Source: Promethearchaeota archaeon | GTDB lineage: Archaea > Asgardarchaeota > Lokiarchaeia > Sigyniarchaeales > SOKP01 | Reading direction: 5' to 3' | NCBI GenBank assembly: GCA_016839765.1 | Contig: JAEOTP010000068.1 | Coordinates: forward strand, 27,218-91,217 | DNA: 64,000 nt | Shown: piece after piece, positions 18,743 to 28,325 of the stretch | Numbering within the stretch: position 1 is the first letter of the stretch | Layout: each line of letters begins with the position of its first letter | The notes under the pieces: generated by a model | Told to the model about the DNA's origin: nothing | Databases searched by the model: none | The model's input: the letters and a program-made list of their open reading frames with translations, nothing else | Made by a program: the position numbers and the translations under genes

Positions 18743-19101
18743 TATTATAGAATGGTTATTATGAATTCACTAAGAATTCATAAAGATATTTATTATAAAA
18801 CTATAAAAAGCCAGATATTTTTAATAACGATTTTAAAAGTTAGGAGATAAATGTTTTTTATACAAACATTTTTATCTAAATTGCCTTATTGCGTTAAAGA
18901 GGATAAATACTGATGAATGATCACCAAGTAAGATTAATATATTAAATCTATTATATACCTACATGAGAAATAATTTTAAATAAAAGTAAGGAAAAATTTT
19001 TAAATTAAATAAATCTTAATTATTAATTTATTCTTTATTATACTATTAAAAAATTAATATTATACATTATTGAGATAAAAACTTTTATGGAGTAATAATA
19101 A
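18743..19101. other. 359-base divergent intergenic region
   Basis: This separates the minus-strand membrane protein from the plus-strand longin-like gene and must hold both promoters. It is very AT-rich. A GGAG at about 19089-19092 is a plausible ribosome binding site for the TTG start at 19102. No tRNA, repeat or small ORF is convincing. Confidence 0.5.
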
Positions 19102-20262
19102 TTGTCCACTATTGTTGCTTTATCATATTTTCACCGAAAAATTGGTCCATTAGTATTCTATTCTTATCCAAGTGTTATGCTAGATGACCAGTTGTCAATT
19201 AGAATTGCTAATATTATGGATCAGACTGTTAGTGAAGGTTTTTTTACACACTCATTCGAAAATAAAAATTCTATGAATTTTTATTTTGAAATACATTCAG
19301 ATTGGAATCGCGGAAATAAAGAAATGTTAATGATTTCAATTATTCTTGATCGTCATACATCACCAGAGATAGAGCAAAATATTTCAACACTTTGTACTGA
19401 ATTCTCTGAAAAACTTCAATCAAATGAGGAAATTTTTACTGCTTTTTACGTAAATGATGTAAATAATTTTGATGAGACTGATAAAGAGTTAATCTTAAAA
19501 AATAATTCTTCAATAAAAACCTGGGTTAAAGAGCTATACTGGGCTACACTCGAAGAAACAAGAGAAAAAAGTGAAGAAGAAAAAATTGCCATATTATTGA
19601 ATAAAGAACATATATTTTCAACGTTAAAAAAGCTATCAAAAGGACCTATAACTTTAGAGGGATTGAATGAGTGGTTTAATGAGATTTTCCCTGATTTAAA
19701 TTTCAATGATTTAATTGACCTTTTAGCAGAAAAACAATTTATTTTTATAAACCAAATCGGGATTGTAGAAAAATACATTTTATTAGTAAAAGAAGTTAAT
19801 GCTGAAAGAATACCTCCCGATAGTGTTATCGAGTATATTGATGAGACTCCAGAACAAATCGAAAGAGAACTAATTGACTTACTAATCCCAAAAGTGCAAG
19901 AATATTTTAGTATTTATGAAAATAAAAGCAAAAAAGAACTAGAAGAAGATACTCTAACATTATTCCAGATAATATCTGATGCACGAAAATATAACGTTCT
20001 TTCAGAATTAAGGAATGGTTTAATATCAAAAGACAAACTTCCGAAGCTTGTTTCAAAGAGAACTCTTGACAACTTAAATACTTCATTAGATTTTTTGAAA
20101 AAATATGATGTCATCGAAGAATTAAAGTATAAAAATGAAACTTATATAGTACTAAAAACAAATATTCAAATTACAACAACATTTCCCGAATATTTGAGGA
20201 AACTTTTACCAAAAGAAAGCAAACCTGTTGTAGCGAAAAAATATATTCCAAAAAATCGCTAA
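19102..20262 (+). CDS. Longin-like N-terminal domain protein with winged-helix C-terminal region
   Basis: The first 120 residues start with IVALSYFHRKIGPLVFYSYP, then a helix, a strand around MNFYFEIHSDW and MLMISIILD, and a final helix. This order resembles a longin/Roadblock-type fold, used in eukaryotes and Asgard archaea as a platform for small GTPases and trafficking adaptors. The remainder (about 170-386) is helical and contains two segments that read like winged helices (LKKLSKGPITLEGL and LDFLKKYDVIEELKYKN). I infer a regulatory scaffold and no enzyme. TTG is used as start, with GGAG about 9 bases upstream. The gene is followed by a small winged-helix gene on the same strand. Confidence 0.5.
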   Translation: MSTIVALSYFHRKIGPLVFYSYPSVMLDDQLSIRIANIMDQTVSEGFFTHSFENKNSMNFYFEIHSDWNRGNKEMLMISIILDRHTSPEIEQNISTLCTEFSEKLQSNEEIFTAFYVNDVNNFDETDKELILKNNSSIKTWVKELYWATLEETREKSEEEKIAILLNKEHIFSTLKKLSKGPITLEGLNEWFNEIFPDLNFNDLIDLLAEKQFIFINQIGIVEKYILLVKEVNAERIPPDSVIEYIDETPEQIERELIDLLIPKVQEYFSIYENKSKKELEEDTLTLFQIISDARKYNVLSELRNGLISKDKLPKLVSKRTLDNLNTSLDFLKKYDVIEELKYKNETYIVLKTNIQITTTFPEYLRKLLPKESKPVVAKKYIPKNR

Positions 20263-20334
20263 ATCAATCTCTATTTAAGTAGGTTTTGAATTTTAGAAAA
20301 TTAATTCAATAAAGAATAATATAGAAGATTTGTG

Positions 20335-20589
20335 ATGAAGAAGGGGGATGAATCTCCTGAGGATATAAAATATCTTTTAGGAAATATGGGAATTGAAATT
20401 CTATATGCGATAGAAAGAGGAGCAAAAGATCTTGAAACAATCAAATTATTTTCGGGAGTTTCAATGGAATGTATTAAAGGAAGACTTCCTGTGTTAATGG
20501 ATCTGAACCTTATTGAAAAAAAAGAAAGAGGCTTTTCTTTAACATTGAAAGGATTTGATTTTAAAAAAAGGATTGAAAAATCTGATTAA
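20335..20589 (+). CDS. Small winged-helix protein
   Basis: An 84-residue protein with a helix-turn-helix pattern: a first helix (GIEILYAIERGA), a second and third around LETIKLFSGVSMECIKGRLPVL, then a wing-like LNLIEKKERGFSLTLKG. This matches archaeal single-domain wHTH transcription factors or the DNA-binding half of a two-part regulator. It lies 72 bases after the longin-like gene, which itself has winged-helix-like segments. The start could be GTG 20332 or ATG 20335; ATG is preferred. Confidence 0.65.
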   Translation: MKKGDESPEDIKYLLGNMGIEILYAIERGAKDLETIKLFSGVSMECIKGRLPVLMDLNLIEKKERGFSLTLKGFDFKKRIEKSD

Positions 20590-20609
20590 TTTAAATTTCA
20601 GATTGGGGC

Positions 20610-20650
20610 GACAACGTCATTGCTACGAGCAATAGCTCAAACCACTTGTC
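20610..20650. other. Structured GC-richer element between convergent genes
   Basis: Outer arms GACAA (20610-20614) and TTGTC (20646-20650) can pair and enclose a perfect hairpin ATTGCT-ACG-AGCAAT (20619-20633). The element is clearly richer in G and C than its surroundings and lies between two convergent gene ends. It may be a bidirectional terminator or a small RNA. Confidence 0.35.
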
Positions 20651-20701
20651 ATAAGTTCATCATTAATCTAAATTACTGAATAGATCTAATTCATTACTTT
20701 A

Positions 20702-21160
20702 TTAAACTTTTTTGGAGTAATATTTCCTTTCATAATACCCTGGTTTTTTTGGTCCACCACATTCTTTAATTAACTTCTTTAATCCGTCTTTTTTTAGTAT
20801 TTGGTTTTTAAGTTTTTTATAAAATTCAAGATTAATTTCTTTTCTCTTAAATAAATAATCGAGTATCTCAAGAGCTTCATCATCATTAGTACATCTTCTA
20901 ATGAAATCAATTACCTCTGGATTGTTTAAATCCTCCTTATAATCTTCAGTTTTAGTGAGGTTTGTTGGTTTATTTTTGGATTCAATATTAAATTTTACTG
21001 AATCGATTTTAATCGATTTCTTTTTATTTGAAATTTCTGACATTAGATTAGGAAATTGTTTTTCTAATTCACTTTTTTCATATGCGATTTTTAATCCATC
21101 AAAATCGATTACTTTTGGCTTTTTTAAAGCATTTTCCTTATCCTTTTGCTTTTTTTCCAT
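20702..21160 (-). CDS. DUF2095-like archaeal protein
   Basis: A 152-residue, highly charged soluble protein with no signal or membrane segment. The features that recall the archaeal DUF2095 family are LEKQFPNLMSEI in the first third, EVIDFIRRCTNDDEALEILDYLFKR in the middle, and a C-terminus reading KPGYYERKYY. That family has no assigned function. It is divergent from rpl15e (299 bases apart), and a link to translation is only suggested by position. The family name is given from memory and is moderately certain. Confidence 0.6.
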   Translation of the reverse strand: MEKKQKDKENALKKPKVIDFDGLKIAYEKSELEKQFPNLMSEISNKKKSIKIDSVKFNIESKNKPTNLTKTEDYKEDLNNPEVIDFIRRCTNDDEALEILDYLFKRKEINLEFYKKLKNQILKKDGLKKLIKECGGPKKPGYYERKYYSKKV

Positions 21161-21459
21161 TTATGAGATTAACATCCTCTGGTATTATCTTCAAGGAATT
21201 ATTAATTAAAATAATATAATCAAAAATATATAATTTATTGTCAAGAAAAAAGTATGAATATATAAATTACTGATAAATTCTAATAAGAAGCTGGTAAAAT
21301 TATTAAAGAAATTGAATTTATCTTTATAAAGGATGATAGTTAAGAATGTTTCAAATTAAATAAAGCATTTAAATTCATATCAAAAAATCTATTAAAATAA
21401 TAAAATTAATTAGTTTTTCACTATTTCAATAAATATTCTCAATTAATAAAAGAGTAGTT

Positions 21460-22044
21460 ATGAAGTCTGGATATAGCTTTGTAAAGGAAACTTTCGAGAA
21501 GCATGAAACGGGTTATAAAACCCCCCATTGGTATAGAGGAATCGAATATAGGAAAGGAAAATCGATACAGAGTATAGAAAAGCCAACGAAGCTCCATAGA
21601 GCAAGATCATTAGGATATAGAGCGAAACAAGGTTATATCATCGTAAGAGCGAGAATAAGAAAAGGAGGAATGCATAAAGTTAGACCTAAACGCGGCAGAA
21701 AACCAAGAGCTATGGGAGTTTCAAAATATACAACAGGTAAGAATCTTCAATGGATTGCTGAGGAACGCGTTCAGAGGAAATATCCAAACATGCAAGTATT
21801 AAATAGTTATAAAATCTATTCTGATGGAAGACATTGGTATTATGAAGTTATTTTAGTTGATCCCAGTCATCCTGTAATAAAATCAGATCCAAAAATAAAT
21901 TGGATATGTGACCCCGCTCATAAAAAAAGAGTTACTCGTGGTTTAACTTCAGCTGGAAAAAGAGCTAGAGGGTTACACAAAAAAGGGTGGGGATCTGAGA
22001 AAACTCGACCAAGTATTTCAGCGAATAAAGGTCGTGGTAAATAA
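21460..22044 (+). CDS. rpl15e: Large ribosomal subunit protein eL15 (L15e)
   Basis: An archaeal/eukaryotic ribosomal protein of the 50S subunit, strongly basic and binding 23S rRNA. The family motifs are clear: [22 protein letters not shown] near residues 45-66, [20 protein letters not shown] near 70-90, and [22 protein letters not shown] near 120-142. The basic C-terminal tail ends NKGRGK. Length 194 is normal. In many archaea this gene sits directly before the RNase P gene for Rpp30; here Rpp30 is about 9.5 kb downstream on the same strand, with unrelated genes between. Confidence 0.97.
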   Translation: MKSGYSFVKETFEKHETGYKTPHWYRGIEYRKGKSIQSIEKPTKLHRARSLGYRAKQGYIIVRARIRKGGMHKVRPKRGRKPRAMGVSKYTTGKNLQWIAEERVQRKYPNMQVLNSYKIYSDGRHWYYEVILVDPSHPVIKSDPKINWICDPAHKKRVTRGLTSAGKRARGLHKKGWGSEKTRPSISANKGRGK

Positions 22045-22137
22045 AATTTACTGATTTCTGATTTTTTTAATTCATGCTAACCTTCAATAGTTTTAAGACA
22101 TGAGCTTTAAAACTGTATTTTGATTTGCAATGAAATG

Positions 22138-25100
22138 TTAATTTTCTCTTTTTTCTCCATACAACAAATCTGGATAAATTGGTTCAAATTTTTCATTAAA
22201 AAGTTTATGATTCATCCAAATTTTATCTTTATCATTCCAAATAAGGTTCTTTAAAGGATTATAAGAGTCTAGGAACTCTAAATTATCATAAACGGACTTT
22301 AACAATTGTTTTCCATCAACTAAATCAGTTAATATTAGATAATGCTTAATATTAAAATACTGAAATATGAGATCGAACACCTCAAAAAATTCATCCAGTT
22401 CACATCTTGGGAACCATATTTCGAGTAAGAGTCCATTTTCGAATGATTTTACATCCTCAAATCCATAAATAAAAAATTCTCCTTCAATCTCATAGATATG
22501 ACACATATTAAAAAAGCTAAATATTTTGATAATTTTCTCATTAAACTCCTTCTTAACGTTAGGTAAAATAATTGAAACTTTATCTTCAAAATCCAAATTT
22601 TTTAATGACAGATAAGGAAAAATCAATTTTTTTTTCAAAAGGTCTCTTATAAAATTAATGGTCTCATGTTTTTTCGTGCCTAAGTATGATTTAATATCAA
22701 TAGAATGAGTATTATATATCTGAGTTAAAGCTTCATATTCTTGAGTATCTTGTCCATAAATATTATATTCGGATTTTTCACTTATGTCAAATTCTCTTAC
22801 TCCTGATATCTTTGGATCATAAGTCAGGTTGAATAAAACATCTTGTATATAAGATTTAAATCTAATTGATGAGTAATTCCAGCCTTCTTTTGATAGGTTG
22901 CGATTAAAGTGAAGTATTTCAAAAAATTGCTTCTTATAGAACAGACAATATTCAGAAACAATCTTTTTTGATTTTGCAAGCCAATTCAAATAAGTCTTAT
23001 TAGGATTTCTGAGTGGAAAAATGAATTCAGAATAAACGGCTTGGTTAGATTCGATACACGCAGGATACTTAATCTTTTGGTATGAATTTATAAATAAAAG
23101 TCTGAAATCAATTTCAAAAGTCTGAGATCTATAAAAAAATGGACGAAAATATAAATGATATTGAGAAAAACCGAATTTCTGAAATGCAGGGAGAAATTTT
23201 ATTGATTTTATATATCTCTCGAAGAAAGCTTTAGCTCTAAAATCTACAAAATTATCACGATCAATCAAATTGGTATCTAAATTTTTTCTAAAATCTGAAA
23301 AATCATCTATCTCTCTCAAATTGAAATCTATTTTTTGGTGTGAAATTCTATTATTTACTGTCTTTACCAAATTATCCATATTTTGTTTGTTGGACCAGAA
23401 AACTTCCTGTACATCATTATTCAATAGATATTTAGGCCACTCCATTTTTTTACCAAAAATTCTTTGAGCATATGATCTTGTTTCCTTAAATATATCTTCT
23501 GAATATAAAAACGCTCCCTTTTCAAAATCATAAAAATCTCTTGCCTCAAATTTCACTCGTCTCATAACACCTCTCCAAAAGCACCGGTTGAGCTTAATAA
23601 TATCATCCTTAAAATAAGAATAGAACAATGATAAGAAAAGCTTTTTTTCTTTAATGTTTATAAAATAAATTAACAACCGAATGAAATTCTTGTTGGTAAA
23701 TAGTTCTTTAGATTTATATATAAATATCCTTGGAAAATAAAGTTTTAAATCTTCAAGTTTCTTATGAACCGCGGACGAATCTTCTATTAATATTTCAGAA
23801 TAATATTTCAAAAATGTAATATTATAAATTGTATTTGTTACAAAGGGCTTTATTACAGGAGGATCATAGCTCACAAAAGTCTCAATCCAAGCCTCAATCT
23901 TCTCATTGGTGATTTTATATGAGGTTGCATTTTTGAATATTTTCCGATATTTTTTTTCTCTTGTACGGTAAATCTCTTCAGCTATATTAGGTTCTTTAAT
24001 AATCAGTTTTACCTTATTTAAATTTAGAATTTTTAGATTATAACAAGAATTTAGCATATTGTAATAACTTTGAATCTTCTCCACTTCTTTTTCGAAAAGG
24101 CCTCTGGATTGAAAAAATAATGGGAAAACATCCCGTAAAACGATCTTTTCAACTTTTTTATTATATATAAGTATTTGATCTTCAATATCTTGAGAGATTA
24201 ATGTGGTAAGTAGGAATGTTTTTAGTTGATTTATTTTTCTAATTTCAGGATATCTTTTTAAAACCTCTTCAAGTAAGTGTATATAGTTTAAAATTTGATT
24301 TAGATGAGAATATGCTTGAAAAAATCCATAATCTTTATGTTTTTCTAAATAATGTAGAAATTGCGGTTTATATTTAATAACATTATTTAAATTGTTTTTA
24401 AACTCTTTAGTAATACTATTTTGCTTTAGTAATTCATTTTTGATATCTTCTTTTATTGTATTTAGGGTTTCGATTCTTTTATCAAAGGTTAAACCAGTAA
24501 TTGAGGGATATTTTACACGCTCTAACATGGTGTAATCAAAAATGGAAAGGGGAAGAAGTTGAGATACAGGTGAATAGTCCATTATAAATTCAATTTCAAA
24601 TTTTTTCTCATACTTACTGTTATTAAGATCAATAATTTTTCTTATATTTGCAATGTCCATATAATAGTTTAGATTTATAAAATCTATCTTGTGTAAGACA
24701 CACAGAAATTTTTTATCTATAATATATCCAAACTCTTCTAACCAATTAAAATAGCTTAGAAAATCTTCTAAGTATACGTAAGGGACATGAAATGTCACGG
24801 ATAGTTCTAATGCAAAACTATTTACTTTTACTTTTGATAAATAAAAAAAGGGGATTTCTTCTATCAGAGTTTTGATTTTGGGTTTCTCTAAAAGAGGATT
24901 AAACTTTAAAAAGGTATTAATTGTATAGAACCCAATTATACTATAGTTATAATCATAAGAAGGTGCGATAGAAGAGCATTTATTAATCCATTGCATGCTT
25001 TCGGTAAATTTTCTTATACTTAACTCCGAAATTATCTGATTTTTTTCCTTATATTTCTTGAAAAGAGTCTGATAATCTATTAAATTTAAATATAATTTGG

Positions 25101-25767
25101 TTTCATAGAAAATCTGGATTATTATCCTCAATGTTTCTATAATATCTGGGTTAAATAAAGATTGTGAAGTCTTATAGGCATACCCTTCAAAAATGATATC
25201 ATAAAACCTGTCAATATTGTCATTTTGGCACATTAATTTATTTTCTCTTATCTCCCTGAAGAAATATTGAGTTGCACTCTCAAATGGAGCTTGTGCCTTA
25301 ATTTTAAAAAATTTTTGAAGTCTATCTAATTCAGAATCAATAAATTTTTTATCCACTAAAGAATCTCTGATTAATTTCTTCCAATTTTTAAACCCTGAGA
25401 GTCTATTGAGGTCATTTTCTACAATTTGATTGATACATATTTTCACAAGTTCACTTGCTCGTTTATCGATAAAACAATAATAACCTTCTCTCAAAAGGAT
25501 AAATGGCAGAAAATCTTTAGTATAATTAATAAGATTTATTACTATCTTATCATTATGATAATTTCTCTTTACACCAAAATCAAAAACCGAAGCTGTCTCT
25601 TTTTTTTTATGAGTCTCCTCTATAACTAACTTTACATTATGGTATATGGGCTGTAACTTAAGAGTGGCTTCTAAATCAGATAATAATATATTAAAGAACC
25701 GCTGGATTTGATTATTATCTTTCTCATAAGATAAAGCTTCAAGAAAATTAAAGTCTGAAAATTGCAC
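22138..25767 (-). CDS. Very large protein of unknown function (1209 residues)
   Basis: I cannot place this protein in a family. It is rich in Phe, Tyr, Lys, Asn and Ile, with no signal peptide, no clear membrane helix and no nucleotide-binding loop. The early part (VFDFGVKRNYHNDKIVI, then LPFILLREGYYCFID) faintly resembles a short beta region followed by a helix like those of zinc peptidases, but the HExxH residues are missing. The rest appears mainly helical with aromatic-rich segments; a mixed beta region follows near the C-terminus (KVSIILPNVKKEF and EIEGEFFIYGFEDV). It is convergent with rpl15e. A 543-base gap lies upstream of it. Confidence 0.8.
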   Translation of the reverse strand: MQFSDFNFLEALSYEKDNNQIQRFFNILLSDLEATLKLQPIYHNVKLVIEETHKKKETASVFDFGVKRNYHNDKIVINLINYTKDFLPFILLREGYYCFIDKRASELVKICINQIVENDLNRLSGFKNWKKLIRDSLVDKKFIDSELDRLQKFFKIKAQAPFESATQYFFREIRENKLMCQNDNIDRFYDIIFEGYAYKTSQSLFNPDIIETLRIIIQIFYETKLYLNLIDYQTLFKKYKEKNQIISELSIRKFTESMQWINKCSSIAPSYDYNYSIIGFYTINTFLKFNPLLEKPKIKTLIEEIPFFYLSKVKVNSFALELSVTFHVPYVYLEDFLSYFNWLEEFGYIIDKKFLCVLHKIDFINLNYYMDIANIRKIIDLNNSKYEKKFEIEFIMDYSPVSQLLPLSIFDYTMLERVKYPSITGLTFDKRIETLNTIKEDIKNELLKQNSITKEFKNNLNNVIKYKPQFLHYLEKHKDYGFFQAYSHLNQILNYIHLLEEVLKRYPEIRKINQLKTFLLTTLISQDIEDQILIYNKKVEKIVLRDVFPLFFQSRGLFEKEVEKIQSYYNMLNSCYNLKILNLNKVKLIIKEPNIAEEIYRTREKKYRKIFKNATSYKITNEKIEAWIETFVSYDPPVIKPFVTNTIYNITFLKYYSEILIEDSSAVHKKLEDLKLYFPRIFIYKSKELFTNKNFIRLLIYFINIKEKKLFLSLFYSYFKDDIIKLNRCFWRGVMRRVKFEARDFYDFEKGAFLYSEDIFKETRSYAQRIFGKKMEWPKYLLNNDVQEVFWSNKQNMDNLVKTVNNRISHQKIDFNLREIDDFSDFRKNLDTNLIDRDNFVDFRAKAFFERYIKSIKFLPAFQKFGFSQYHLYFRPFFYRSQTFEIDFRLLFINSYQKIKYPACIESNQAVYSEFIFPLRNPNKTYLNWLAKSKKIVSEYCLFYKKQFFEILHFNRNLSKEGWNYSSIRFKSYIQDVLFNLTYDPKISGVREFDISEKSEYNIYGQDTQEYEALTQIYNTHSIDIKSYLGTKKHETINFIRDLLKKKLIFPYLSLKNLDFEDKVSIILPNVKKEFNEKIIKIFSFFNMCHIYEIEGEFFIYGFEDVKSFENGLLLEIWFPRCELDEFFEVFDLIFQYFNIKHYLILTDLVDGKQLLKSVYDNLEFLDSYNPLKNLIWNDKDKIWMNHKLFNEKFEPIYPDLLYGEKREN

Positions 25768-26310
25768 TTATTCAAGTACCTTTATAATATATATAATATA
25801 TACTTCTTGCACTTCAATCATATTTAAAATTTTGGTTAATGGGACTTGTAAAAAACTTCTTGTTGGCATAAAAAAATTTTGCTTCTTTCTAGAGACTTTT
25901 GCAAGGTCAAAATTGATATTTTGCTACATTGAATGATCCTTGACAGATTTTAGAGTCAAGCCCAATTGTTATATATACTATAGAAGTTGTTAAATTTATC
26001 ATCAACTAAATTCAGTAAAAAATTAATTTTTTTCAGTTCACTTTAAAAACGTGAATGAAAATATATTGTTACCAGTTGTTAATGGTGTAGAGGTATATTA
26101 AAATGCCTGCTGGAGTGGGAGATGGTTAAGTACTTTTAGAATCCTCAACACTAAATCGATGTTCAAACATAAATTAACGTCAATATAAAGGATTCTAAAA
26201 ATATTTCTTATTTTTTTTAATTATCCCTTAGCATATAAAATTCATTATTACTCAATGAGTTTTTAAATATTTACTTAAACAACTTAGTAAAATAATTATT
26301 ACGTTAAAAA
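25768..26310. other. 543-base intergenic region with divergent promoters and an inverted repeat
   Basis: This lies between the minus-strand 1209-residue orphan and the plus-strand MFS gene. It has no ORF worth calling. The base composition is less extreme between about 25840 and 26200, where short G-rich words occur (TGCTGGAGTGGGAGATGG). A perfect 12-bp inverted repeat is listed separately. A TATATAATATATA stretch near 25790 could be a promoter for the orphan. Confidence 0.5.
26134..26200. repeat. Perfect 12-bp inverted repeat with 43-base loop
   Basis: TTTTAGAATCCT at 26134-26145 is the exact reverse complement of AGGATTCTAAAA at 26189-26200. The arms could form a long hairpin in RNA or mark the ends of a small degenerate element. 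No transposase or coding region lies inside. Confidence 0.6.
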
Positions 26311-27480
26311 ATGATTAATAAATCAAATTTGTTTATCTATTTTTACACATATTTTAGCGCGGATATGATATTTGTCTATACAAGAAGTTATTTACCTATT
26401 TACTTTTCAAATATAATTAAAATTGACACTACTCAGCTTTCTTTTGTCCTATTTTTATCTTATTTAGCATTGTTATTGCGCCCTCCTATATCAATTTACT
26501 TTGATCGAAAAAATTCAAAACGAAAATTCTTAGTGATTCTTAGTGGATTTGCGATTTTAGTGAGTTTTTCGCTATTACTTTTTAACTTACAATCAACATT
26601 ATTATTTGGTGTTTTCTATGCTATTTTATTGGCATTTATATCGATTTCTTCTGTAGGTGTTAATAAAATTATGATTTCCAGATCACCAGACATCAATAGC
26701 AAGAATAAAAATGCTTTACTTATTCAAATTGGGGCAATATCAGGAAGCTTGTTTCCTATTTTTATCTTTTTAATAAGTGTGGATTCATTGTCTAATTGGA
26801 GTATTTTTTTTATCATGGGAATTATTTTTACAGCTCCGCTTTTATTGTTCTATTTTTTTTTAAAAGAGAAGCCTTATGACAATTATCATGAAATAGAAGA
26901 AAAACCAACTAAAAGTTCAATTAATAAAAAACCTATTATTTTGGTATCCTTATTTCTATTTTTAGCTTATTCAGATAGATTATTTTCATACTCAATAAAG
27001 CCCTGGATTTCAACTCAAACTAGTATTACATTTTTTTCAATCTTATGGTTTATTTTAATCTTGATTTACACTTTTGGGAATATTATTGGTGGTATTTTTC
27101 TTAAAAAGTTGAACTGTAAAAAGATTCTCATTATCACAACCTTGATTATTGGGACTATTCTCTTTTTGGTACCTTTTACTAATTTTTCATTATTCCTGGT
27201 GATTTATGGAGCTTACTTTTTTGTATCCGGTTTGTTCTTAATAAAACTGATTCCTTATAAAATGGAGCTTGCTCAAAATAGAGTCTTTTATTATCAGTTA
27301 ATGACAATGTTTAGTATCTTAGCAAGTATCATTTTTATTCCGGTGGGGACGTACCTTTATAAATATATAGAAACAGAAATTATCATCATGATTTCAGGAA
27401 TCTTGATAATATTATCCATTATTCCTTTTTATTTTGTTAAAATAAATGAAGAAGAAGGTTCAATTTTCATAAAAAAATAA
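26311..27480 (+). CDS. MFS-type membrane transporter
   Basis: 389 residues with about twelve hydrophobic helices in two halves of six, split by a charged central loop (EKPYDNYHEIEEKPTKSS) near residue 195. The loop after helix 2 reads LRPPISIYFDRKNSKRKFLVI, which fits the MFS cytoplasmic motif A (G-x3-D-R-x2-R/K-R/K) in degenerate form. No substrate clue is visible, and nothing nearby suggests one. Start ATG at 26311. It ends 23 bases before the convergent SDR gene stop. Confidence 0.75.
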   Translation: MINKSNLFIYFYTYFSADMIFVYTRSYLPIYFSNIIKIDTTQLSFVLFLSYLALLLRPPISIYFDRKNSKRKFLVILSGFAILVSFSLLLFNLQSTLLFGVFYAILLAFISISSVGVNKIMISRSPDINSKNKNALLIQIGAISGSLFPIFIFLISVDSLSNWSIFFIMGIIFTAPLLLFYFFLKEKPYDNYHEIEEKPTKSSINKKPIILVSLFLFLAYSDRLFSYSIKPWISTQTSITFFSILWFILILIYTFGNIIGGIFLKKLNCKKILIITTLIIGTILFLVPFTNFSLFLVIYGAYFFVSGLFLIKLIPYKMELAQNRVFYYQLMTMFSILASIIFIPVGTYLYKYIETEIIIMISGILIILSIIPFYFVKINEEEGSIFIKK

Positions 27481-27502
27481 ATGAAGAAACTTAACTAATT
27501 CT

Positions 27503-28305
27503 TCACAATTTGTTAATACTTACAGTCATACCGCCATCTAAAATAATATTTTGTCCAGTTATATAATCAGCTGCTGGAGATGCTAAAAATAAGGCAACAT
27601 CAGCAACATCAGTCGTTTCACCAATTCTGTTTATAGGAAGAGAGACTTTTCTTAATTTCATCCATTCCTTAATAAATTCTCGGCTTTCGTAAATCGGAGT
27701 AAAAAAGATACCCGGACAAATAGCATTCACGGTAATGTTATTAGCTCCTAGTTCAAGAGCCCACAGTTTAGTGAACATGATAAGTGCTGCCTTACTTGCG
27801 CTGTATATTCCAATAAAAGGATTGGCTCCACAATCTGTACCAGCACACGATGTAATGTTAATAAGTTTTCCTGTGATTGGTTTAAAAGTCTGGTTTCTCA
27901 TCTTTTTAGAAAACACTTTTGTCATATTCCATGCTCCTTTTACGTTTACATTCATTATTCTATCATATTCTGCTTCCTTTGCAACCAGTGAGAAACTACT
28001 TGCTTTTTTTCCAATTCCTCGTACTCCCGCATTATTTACTAATATATATACATTATCAAATTGACTAAAGACTTGCTTACTCATTTGCTTGACTTCTTCA
28101 AAATTAGAAATATCTGCTTTAGCTAATAAAATATCAGTTTTTATTGATTTTAAAATGAGATCACGCGTTTCTTTAAGATTATCCAAATTAATATCGTTTA
28201 TAACTAAATTAGCTCCTTTATTTGCAAAAGCAATTGCCATTTCGCGACCAAATCCACTTCCTGCCCCCGTTACAAGAGCTACTCTTCCCTTTAAAAATTT
28301 TTCAT
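27503..28305 (-). CDS. Short-chain dehydrogenase/reductase with an apparent frameshift at codon 3
   Basis: A classical SDR: NNAG-type LVNNAGVRG, catalytic YSASKAA (Tyr and Lys), NAICPG, and ITGQNIILDGG at the end. The ORF track starts at an internal Met and lacks the cofactor motif. Reading upstream in the same frame gives GRVALVTGAGSGFGREMA, an intact TGxxxGxG motif, but with no ATG, GTG or TTG before the stop. An ATG at 28305 with a good upstream GGAGG would encode M-K-K-F-L-K-G-R if the A-run had one more A. Either a one-base deletion or sequencing error is present, or the gene uses an ATT start. It is third in an operon with the ThDP enzyme and the DUF39 protein. Confidence 0.85.
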
Positions 28306-28325
28306 TAAAAATTTATCCTCCCCTC

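Noticed and set aside
26080-26175. Possible tRNA (GTTCAAAC-like T-loop)
   Set aside because: No acceptor or T-stem pairing could be built around it.
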